NCBI GenBank assembly: GCA_023014365.1
Contig: JAEBUN010000008.1
Span: 1-64,000 of the forward strand
Source of the DNA: Lepiota brunneoincarnata
Taxonomy: Eukaryota; Basidiomycota; Agaricomycetes; Agaricales; Agaricaceae
DNA length: 64,000 nt
Direction of reading: 5' to 3'
Part shown: in pieces, positions 9,050-16,711 of the stretch
Layout of the letters: the number at the start of each line of letters is the position of its first letter
Numbering within the stretch: position 1 is the first letter of the stretch
The notes under the pieces: generated by a model
Told to the model about the DNA's origin: nothing
Seen by the model: the letters and a program-made list of their open reading frames with translations, nothing else
The model's database searches: none
Position numbers and translations under genes: made by a program

Positions 9050-10082
9050 GACGCCACCAATAGTAACGCCCACGCCATCGATATTCCAAGTGCTACATGT
9101 GGACACACTACATATGACGCCAAGTTCTAATGGGTGTAGTTATATTGTGCATGGAAGGTGTGGACTGTCATCCTGGATGGAGGCAAAAGCTTTGAGAAAA
9201 GAGAATGCTAGTTCGATTGCGCAGTGGTTATTTGAAGATATCATTTGCAGATGGGGCTGTATAGTGAAGATTGTCACGGACAACGGTTCTCCATTTAAGA
9301 AAGCTGTTCGATGGCTGGAAGAAAAATATGGGATAAAAGGAGTAACGATATCTCCTTACAATTCCAAAGCGAACGGGATTATTGAAAGAGCCCACTGGGA
9401 TGTGTGGCAAATGTTGTACAAAGCTACAGATGGAGATGTCAAAAAGTGGTATTGGCACCTACCGCACGTTATGTGGGCAGATCGGATAACCATTAGAAAA
9501 GGAATGGGGTGTTCCCTGTACTTTCTGGTAACCGGAGCGCACCTGACGCTACCTCTGGATGTCAAAGAGGCCACTTGGCTAGTACAACTACCAAATAAGT
9601 ACTTAACCATGGCCGAGTTGATAGGATACCGAGCTCAGGCTTTGGCAAAACATGTTCGGCATGTTGAGGAGGTGCGTCAGCGTGTTTCAGACACTAAGCT
9701 TAGCAAGGCTTGGGAGATGGAACGACAAGCAGCGCATAAGATAAAAGATTATCGCTTCGGCCCGGGAGATTTAGTATTAGTGAGAAACACAGCTATAGAG
9801 AGCTCAGCAGACAGGAAGATGAAACCCAGGTATCTAGGACCCATGGTGGTCATATCTAGATCGAAGGGAGGATCATATATCCTGGCAGAGTTGGATGGCT
9901 CTGTATGGCAGAATAAAGTGGCGGCGTTCAGAGTAATTCCCTACTTAGCCAGAAAACATATGCCGTTGCCGCTGGAGTTACAAGAGTTGTTAGATCTGTC
10001 GCCAGAGGGACTGAAGACCCTGGAGGAGACTACTGAGGATGAGCCTAGTGACAGATGGGAGCCAGAAGAGTTGGAGGGATAG
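9000..10082 (+). CDS. Integrase catalytic core and C-terminal domain (frame-shifted from RT)
   Basis: This inserts the cDNA into the genome. The core has Asp in [11 protein letters not shown] (residue 35), Asp in IVTDNGSPF (94) and Glu in [10 protein letters not shown] (129), which is the D,D-35-E layout. A C-terminal module ([11 protein letters not shown] ... [10 protein letters not shown]) resembles the Gypsy GPY/F domain. There is no chromodomain. The frame is open from 8994. It is +1 relative to RT and the switch point is CAG-G-CAA at 9023-9029. This could be a single-base insertion, which would kill the copy, or a +1 recoding site. The rest is lesion-free. TAAGCTTA lies at 9695. Confidence 0.88.
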   Translation: MCNRAIYARQRQKAIIETPPIVTPTPSIFQVLHVDTLHMTPSSNGCSYIVHGRCGLSSWMEAKALRKENASSIAQWLFEDIICRWGCIVKIVTDNGSPFKKAVRWLEEKYGIKGVTISPYNSKANGIIERAHWDVWQMLYKATDGDVKKWYWHLPHVMWADRITIRKGMGCSLYFLVTGAHLTLPLDVKEATWLVQLPNKYLTMAELIGYRAQALAKHVRHVEEVRQRVSDTKLSKAWEMERQAAHKIKDYRFGPGDLVLVRNTAIESSADRKMKPRYLGPMVVISRSKGGSYILAELDGSVWQNKVAAFRVIPYLARKHMPLPLELQELLDLSPEGLKTLEETTEDEPSDRWEPEELEG

Positions 10083-10158
10083 AAAAAACCTGATATTGTG
10101 GACAGAACTATCTACTTATCGAAGGAAAACTATCCTGGGGACTGTAAAAGTGTTAAGC

Positions 10159-11505
10159 TTAAGCGGGGGAGGACTTGTCCAAGTCGGAAAGGTTGCGCAA
10201 AAGGCTTTTGAGATGGATGCGCTCTTGAATGAGGAATTGGAACCTTTTTAAGTTGGCTTCGAGCGAGGGAATAGCATCGATGAAGTCCCGGCTGAGCGAA
10301 TTGAGGTCGCATTTGACTGACCGAGCGTCGTCACCGCGAGATTCGGATTCGTACTCGTCGCGAGAGTGAGACAGGAGATTTTGGAGTTCCTGGAGCAAAC
10401 GAGCTGCCCGGGAGAAGTGTCAGTACCGTTAAGCTTAGCGAAGAGAAGTGAGAAATTGCCCACCAGATAAGCCCGCAAAGGTGCGCTCATCGGAAGCAGA
10501 CTCGGTACGGGCGCGCTTGGCAGTATTGGCGCTGGCTTTGGCTAGAACCTGTTCAGCCCGGACATAACAGCAGTGTTTAGTGTTCATATTGGGAACTTGA
10601 CAATAGGAAAGCAGACGGACAGTGCCTTTAGACGATGAGGACTTTTTGACGGTCTCCTAAAGAGGGAGGAAGTCAGAATCAGTGGTTGGGGGGAGTGGAG
10701 CTGGCGCACCACGTCGGAGGTAGACAAACGACGCTTGCGATAAGGCGAGACTACACGAACCTCTTTGACGATAGCTTGAGAGACCTCCTCATCGACCATC
10801 ATGTCCTGGAGGCGAGCGATTATCTCAGCCAATGTAATAGGTTGAGAAGCAGCTATATTACCGTGTCAGCACCAGTTGCTCGGGAGTTGGAAGCACTGGG
10901 CATACTCTCAGCAAGCTCGGTATCGGTGTCTACCACAACAGCAGCAGAGACAGGGGCCTTGCGACCTTTGCGAGGCTAAGCTTATACATGAGGAGACGAT
11001 TGGAGCCAAAAGAATGCTAAGCTTACGCGTTTGGGGACAGCAGAGCCTTCAGCAACGTTGGAGGAAGTAGAGCCAGTCGTGGACGATGGGTTCTGAGCCT
11101 CTTCGGTCCTGGATTTGTGGGATTCTTCGGAACGAACGCGATTAATGCAGCTACAGCATTCAGAGAGCGCCTTATAGATTGCGGGCATCTCATAAGACGA
11201 ATGGTAGTTGTTTTGGTAAATTTCGTAGAGCTTGCGGATACGGAAGACGTAGTCCGGGTTAACATGAAGCTTGATAGCCTCATTATCCTCCGATAACGCT
11301 TCAATATAAGCAGACTAGAAATGATTTGGAAACGGCGAGAGAAGCATGGAAAGAGTAGACATACCCCAGGGGCGTCGAACGCAAGGAGAGCCTTCTCGAC
11401 GAGGGGACGAGCGACTTGGCCATTTTGCAGGTGCTGAAGACGACCTTTGGCGTTGCTGATGAGATCGTCGAGCTCAACCTGGAGATGGGGGATAGAAGAA
11501 GCCAT
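10159..11505 (-). CDS. Antisense gene 2: six-exon gene of unknown function, 359 aa
   Basis: Exons on the minus strand are 11365-11505, 11027-11314, 10906-10975, 10710-10852, 10464-10656 and 10159-10403. Introns are 59, 51, 53, 53 and 60 bp with GT...AG ends; the third, fourth and fifth have a CTGAC branch-like motif. All phases join, giving 1,080 nt with no stop. The start ATG (11503-11505) has A at -3; the frame is also open upstream to 11745, so the N-terminus could be longer. The protein is hydrophilic, with a basic patch (PKRPRKGRKAP) at the exon 2/3 junction, a Cys-rich stretch (YCQVPNMNTKHCC) and a helical, leucine-rich C-terminus. I recognise no family. It is convergent with pol (76 bp apart), and its stop TAA is part of a TAAGCTTA. 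Confidence 0.7.
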
Positions 11506-12190
11506 TTTCTTGCGAAGGGTGTCTGCTAGAATGAGACGTCGCTCCCTCGCTTTTATAAGAAAAGGCCGTAGGCAGTGATGACGAATCATAATGAGTGGAT
11601 GAAGAGCACCCTCCACCCTAAGCTTATGACCTGAGGGGCCTAGGAAACCTGTAATCTTGAGTAGCCAGCCTTCGACAGACTTGCTGAACCACAGTTGCCT
11701 TATTAGGTAACATGTCGCCAGGGTCTCGCGGTTATCAGTGTGCACAGGGATTCTGATGGAACGGTGAGGGCACCGATTTCAATTTGGCTAGGGGGAGATG
11801 GGTCCCAAGGGGCGCTTCAGTTTGACAGTTTGATGCGAGCTTTTTTGTGAGGAGCTTTTTCGAACAGCGTGGACAGGCTGGTTCGGGCTTGTAAGTAAAC
11901 CGGAGCGGATGAGCCGGGTCACTACACGTTGCGGGTCACGGCGCGCTGAGATGTCAATAAACATCACTGATAGATCAGAGAGGCATATAATGAGTATATA
12001 AGTGACTGGCAACCTAAACTAGCTTAGGAGTCTCCCAGGAGGTCTTTAGCTTAGCTTTAGGAGATGACAAGAAAGTCAAAAACAGTTTAGCTTAACTCAG
12101 TAGGAGACAAGGAACAACAAGATGACTATTGGGATGTATATACATGACAAGATTATATACTACATCCAAGAAGTAAACTAGGCGCAGAGA
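11506..12190. other. Spacer between the two antisense genes
   Basis: I see no protein-coding exon beyond the possible upstream extension of gene 2. It holds one TAAGCTTA (11619-11626), a copy of the polypurine-tract region (11781-11800), and several partial AGCTTA units near 12020-12095. By position it would include the promoter of gene 2 and the terminator of gene 1. Confidence 0.6.
11781..11800 (+). repeat. Internal copy of the polypurine tract
   Basis: AATTTGG(C/T)TAGGGGGAGATG here matches 14531-14550 at 19 of 20 positions. The latter is the true PPT that ends in the first bases of the 3' LTR. It could serve as an internal plus-strand primer site, or mark a former LTR junction. Confidence 0.7.
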
Positions 12191-14221
12191 TCACTCAAGG
12201 TCTTCTAGAACAGACTCCGGATCCTGAGTCATCGGGAAAGCGAGGAAGAGAAGCAATTTGAGCTCCTCAAATTCCTCGTATGTCGGGACCCCCGGAAAGT
12301 TGTTGGCAAACTCAAAGAACGCCCGAACGTCTTCAAGGGAGTCGGCCATACCCATCTCTACAAAAGCCACATCGTTACCGTCCAAGGCAGTCCTGGTAGC
12401 TTGCATCTCCTGGACGAATTGATAAACTACATGGCGGTGGTGAAACGCCGAAGCCTCGTAAGCGACGCGGTTTGCCTCCAGGCTGACCAAGCTAGAGGAC
12501 ACAACACGCGTGAACGCGGCCAGATCTAGAAAAATAAAGAGAATAATAAAAGGGAAAAATAGTGAACAGAGAAACTTACGGTATTCACTGGTCAGTGAGG
12601 ATGTGACCAGGGCGTTCGCAACGCCGGCCGAAACCCGGGGATGGTCTGCGAAGGTACAAGGGTAGTTGTACAAGTCGCAGCTGCGACACTTCTTACCCTT
12701 GCCCAGAGGCTCGCACTCCAACTTACGAGCAGCACAAGAAGGACACCGAGACCGAGGTGGCACGTACTGGAGCAGATGTCAAAGCCATCAGTAAGGAACC
12801 ACGAGAAAACTTGGAGAACGTACCGAAAGCTGGCTAGCTGCCAGCAGCCTAGGAAAGTCCTCACAAAAGAGCGGGACTGGGTGCCGGTATCCATGGTCCC
12901 GAATAATTTCGGCCTCAGAGCGCCGAACGCAAGCCCGGGGAACGTATTTCTTTGTCCGCGTGTTGGAACTCTTCTTGGACGAAAGGACGCGTTGTTGACG
13001 CGACGGGCCAGCATGAGGGGACTCTTGAGGGATCTCCAGAACCACCAGGCTAGGCAAATGAGAAAGGACGGGGGTCGGAGAAGCTAAGAACGCGTCTTGA
13101 AAAACAAAAGTCGGTTCTTGAGGGGCAGGCGAAGGCTCCAGAAGGAGCTCCAAATCTGGAGAAGGAGAAATCTCCACGGCGCTTGCAGGAGACGCGACTG
13201 GAGCACCAGCTAAGTGAGGTGGTGATGGTGTTGGGCACCTAGGCAAAGCCAGCACCTGTTGCCCATCCAGAGAAGAGGACCAGCTAAAGATTTTGAAGAG
13301 GTCGGCTTGAGAGATCTCAGGGACTGGAGAACGCGATGACGAGTTAGAACCCACCAGGAATAAGGGGAGAGGGGGCGGCGTCGATGATTTCGCCCTCTGT
13401 TTGCCTTTAAAGGCAGCTGGTATACGCGCTAAAGCAGAAGTCAGCGGAAAGAACAAATATATTGTGAAAAACGACTAAGCTTACGCGTTGAAGTAGCAGA
13501 AGAGAGTACGGGGGAAGAAGGCCGGTTTGTTGAAGGGCCCGGCACCTCCGAACCTGATGCAATACCCAAGGGAGGGAGCACCAGCAAGTCTTCCTCGTCC
13601 AGGGTGCGCAGAGAGACGGCGAGAGGGGGCAGCGACATTGAACTGGACGAAGCCTCTGTGGATAATCCACCAGAGGGCCCGCCAACGGGGATACCTGACG
13701 AGGGTTCTGCGGAAAATCCGGCAGAGCGCTCGTCGGTTGGATTGCACAACGACGCGATGGAAATCACGCATCTTGGCACTGGAGCGTACAAAGGAGAGGC
13801 CGGTGGAGGAGTTGGTTTGCGGGGCGGAGAGTATGGTGGAGGAGGGGTCCTTGCCACACCCACCTGACAATTTCCGCAAGCTCCTCGAGCTCCTCGCCCT
13901 CCTCTAGCCCTCCTAGTACGCGGTGCTGGTGGTTCCCATTGAGGTAGGAGGTTGCGACGTGCCAGGAGGCGAATAGTGAGACCTAAAAGTAGAGAAAACA
14001 TAAGTAAAGACAACGAGAACAGGGGAAAACGCGACTTACGTTGCGCGATCGATGATGAAGGTGCGCCTTGGGAAGCCGTTGAGGCGTTGCTCGGCCCAGG
14101 GTAGCCTGAAAACAGTGTTAAGAAAACAGACAAAACTGTAACTCGAACTCTACTTACTGGAAGAAGAGTCTGAGTCCTCCTCGTAGCGAGCACGTTTGCT
14201 GCTGCGCGTGTTTCTGTCCAT
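12191..14221 (-). CDS. Antisense gene 1: six-exon gene with Zn(II)2Cys6 cluster, 584 aa
   Basis: Exons on the minus strand are 14158-14221, 14040-14105, 13485-13982, 12824-13428, 12580-12766 and 12191-12525. Introns are 52, 55, 56, 57 and 54 bp with GTAAGT, GTAAGC or GTACGT donors. All phases join, giving 1,755 nt without a stop. Residues 1-410 are mostly Pro/Ser-rich and low complexity, with basic patches (SSKRAR near the start, KKSSNTRTKK near 370). Exon 5 encodes CX2CX6CX8CX2CX6C at residues 419-448, exactly the GAL4-type binuclear zinc cluster found in fungal DNA-binding proteins. The C-terminus is acidic and helical (DSLEDVRAFFEF ... SVLEDLE). The likely role is nuclear DNA binding (inference). 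Being antisense, the introns are not removable during retrotransposition, which explains their survival. Confidence 0.78.
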
Positions 14222-14530
14222 TGTTGATAGAAGTGAGCGTTGAAAAGTGAATATGCGAGCACAATAGACGAGTAAGAAGTGAGAGGGAGAACGAAGGAGA
14301 TGAAACGAGACCTTGGGACATTTAAAAGACCCAATAAAGAGATAAAAATTTAAGCTATAGCAACAAGAAGTTGATCTATACATTTAAACTCGGTGACATG
14401 ACATCATTCTGAAATAAGCTTAGCGAAAGTGCGCTACCCTCGAAGCTGGTGAACGTTCTAGACCATAGAGCACGTCAGAGAGACTCAGATACTGCGAATT
14501 TGAAGGAGATAATGACTGAGGACAGTCAGC
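14222..14530. other. Upstream region of antisense gene 1
   Basis: Non-coding stretch between the gene 1 start and the PPT, with one TAAGCTTA at 14415-14422 and an inverted CCAAT-like ATTGG near 14330. It should contain the promoter for the antisense transcript. Nothing else is recognised. Confidence 0.5.
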
Positions 14531-14539
14531 AATTTGGTT

Positions 14540-14548
14540 AGGGGGAGA
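14540..14548 (+). other. Polypurine tract
   Basis: AGGGGGAGA lies immediately before the TG of the 3' LTR, the expected primer for plus-strand DNA synthesis. Confidence 0.85.
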
Positions 14549-15742
14549 TGATACGCCGATTTCACGCCTATACATGAATTCCGTACTCCGGAACGATTCT
14601 CTACATAGAATCATTGGCTATATCATTAAAGAACTCTATAGAGGATTGGTACTATATCCCGTAGTAGCCAGTTCGACCGAACTGAGGATATTCGAGCCTC
14701 GGAAGTGTTCAAACCAGCTCATTATCACTAAGCTTAGTGAACCAAGCTATCAGAACGCTCTCCGGAGGGATTCAGGACTCTACATAGCCTATCGAGTATA
14801 CCCCGGTCGCATCCAGGGACCTTACGAGCAGTTTTCTGATGAACCCAAATGCGTTTGAACATAAAAGAATGTACCTAGTGGCTGTCGCAGGCGTATTACA
14901 TCTATAGCGAGTTCAATAATGATGACCGGACCATGGAACGGAACGTCCAACGTTCGGGAGGCAATACCCGATGCCCAAAACCCTAGAAACATCAAAGACT
15001 CCTAATTAACGAGTGCTTTGTGGGTCCCGGCACTTCGGCATTCTGCTTAACTGAGATTAATTACAACGGATCAAGGGATTGTCCATCCGCTATACATTCC
15101 GATCATAATTGATCCGGAAACTTAACGTGCTCGCGTGGATGCAGAATAATGCAGCCGAGCACGGAGCACGTCTGGCTGGATTGCCATTCGTTAATCAGAG
15201 AAAAACCCATAACCCAGGGTGAGGTAGAAATGCTGCCGAACCTTCCAAAATGTTCTACAGTGCCTGTAACAATTAAGCTTATTGTTTTCTATTTCATATT
15301 TACTATCTCTCGTATGTATCTAAACAATATAAATACGGTCGCACTTGTTCGTGGAGAAGAGAGAGGTCTCACCCCCGCTTCCACACGCAAGTCTGCAAGC
15401 TGTGATCAAGAACGGTTTCAGAGGGCTATTTAGTGTGCGTCGTTAAGTGTGATTTCTTCGGTCGTCGACCAGAGACCCAGCGCTTTGAATTGACAGGGAT
15501 TGTCCTTTCATTGTTGCACCGTACGGCTAAGATAACTTCAACGGCTGTTCGTTAACCTCTAAAAACACTACTCTCTTGAATTTCGCTGTCAGAATGCACC
15601 CCCAGAACACCCTAAAAGACGAAACTGTTCATTATCTATCTCATTCCACTTGTATTAGCTTAAGCTTATCGAATAGCGGCTAAGCTTAGTGAAAACGAGC
15701 CCCCTATCTATATTAAAACCTACGAAAGTTTCTACCTTTTCA
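14549..15742 (+). repeat. 3' LTR of the Gypsy element
   Basis: It is 1,194 bp, TG...CA, preceded by the purine tract AGGGGGAGA. It is the partner of 1878-3178 and keeps the same four TAAGCTTA sites (14729, 15274, 15661, 15681). Of the 13 CpG differences, six are decayed here and seven in the 5' LTR. Confidence 0.95.
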
Positions 15743-16674
15743 GCAGTCTCCATGTTCCTGCATGGGGAGGCCGTGTACTTTCTCAATGTCTACTTGGACG
15801 ACAGGCAGTCGGGCATCCGCTATTTAGCGGATGCCATTGACTTTCTCCTGCAGTGTGCCCTCATGTCGGGGGACTTTAATTGCCGCTCGCCGCAGTGGGA
15901 CCCATGGGCTCCCCACAACCCTGCTGCTGCTGCCTCCCTGCTGGAAACGGCAGACTTGCTGGGTCTGGACCTCTTGCTACCTGAGAACCCCGGCCCTATG
16001 CACTTCCCCTTCAAGGAGGGGCTTGCTTCTACTGTGATTGACCTTGTGTTCGCGAGGGCGACTGCAGGCCATCTGCCGCTTCCCACGCGGTTTCCTGATC
16101 TGCAGGGTCAATCTGATCATTGCCCCCTTCAGATCACTATCCCTCTGGAGGCCTTTGAGGAGGCTGTGCCCAGACACTCGCTGAAGCAGGACTTGGACGA
16201 GGAGGCCAAGTTCCTAGCTGAGGTCTCAACGGGGCTCATGGGTCTGGATTTTCTGGACCTGGGCTCATCTGCCAGGATCGACGAGGTGGCCTTGACCATC
16301 TCTGCGGTCTTCTCTGAGGCATGGCTTGCCCACTCCAAGGAGGTCTGCATCGTCTCGTGGTCCAAACTGTGGTGGGATGACGAGTGCTCTTGCACTTACG
16401 TGGTGTATTCTTGGTCACAGGACTGGGAGGACGCTCGCATGTTTAAGCGGACCTGGAAGGCTGCCAAGCACAAGTTCTTCGATGAGCACATCAGGGAGAT
16501 TGCCTCTACCAACAAGCGCCCCTGGGACCTGATGGATTGGGTCAGGGCACACAAGTTACCTCCCTGTGAGGTGATTCGCTATCGCGATTGCCCTTGCAAC
16601 ACTCTCAAGGAGCTCTGGGAGGGGCTCCACAGGTCTTACAATGCCACTAACGACCACCTGGTCAATGTTGGCAT

Positions 16675-16676
<2 letters not shown>
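15743..16676 (+). pseudogene. LINE-A ORF2 endonuclease domain (second part)
   Basis: This is the C-terminal two thirds of an APE-like endonuclease that nicks target DNA for target-primed reverse transcription. GDFNCRSPQWDP supplies the catalytic D and N of the family, and SDHCPL near 16108 is the terminal SDH motif. The N-terminal part lies at 1671-1877, on the far side of the Gypsy insertion. The frame runs on through the linker (DEHIREIASTNKRPWD) to 16676, where the half-LINE interrupts it. There is no internal stop. It resumes in the same frame at 18983 with the RT domain. It is non-functional as it stands because of the two insertions. Confidence 0.85.

Positions 16677-16711
<35 letters not shown>

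Larger units (their letters stand above)
2058..15688. repeat. Dispersed palindrome TAAGCTTA, 27 copies across the Gypsy element
   Basis: Start positions: 2058, 2603, 3097, 3117, 3608, 5058, 5130, 6287, 6408, 6784, 7993, 8533, 8586, 8779, 8944, 9695, 10154, 10430, 10977, 11018, 11619, 13476, 14415, 14729, 15274, 15661, 15681. Chance expectation for an octamer in 13.9 kb is about 0.2. Sites occur in LTRs, in sense codons in more than one frame, and in antisense introns, but not in antisense coding exons. Near-matches (AAAGCTTA) lie at 4476, 5641 and 7798. None was seen outside the element. Confidence 0.93.
1878..15742 (+). mobile_element. Complete Ty3/Gypsy LTR retrotransposon with two antisense genes
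   Basis: Two LTRs bounded by TG...CA flank a PBS, gag, protease, RT-RNase H, integrase and a polypurine tract. The order protease-RT-RNase H-integrase is that of Ty3/Gypsy. The element is 13,865 bp and is flanked by a 4-bp target duplication (gcgg/gcag) inside a LINE endonuclease gene. Beyond integrase it carries about 4.5 kb with two spliced genes on the opposite strand. TAAGCTTA is present throughout. The only coding lesion seen is one extra base in the integrase zinc finger (9026). The LTRs show no non-CpG substitution, so insertion is recent. Confidence 0.95.

Noticed and set aside
2058..15688. TAAGCTTA as a by-product of a favoured dipeptide in the polyprotein
   Set aside because: It occurs in different frames, in LTRs, in introns and in intergenic sequence, so a protein-level cause cannot explain it.
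1878..15742. Ascomycete-type RIP as the cause of LTR differences
   Set aside because: Classical RIP prefers CpA. All 13 differences here are at CpG, so methylation-driven decay or a CpG-targeted process fits better.
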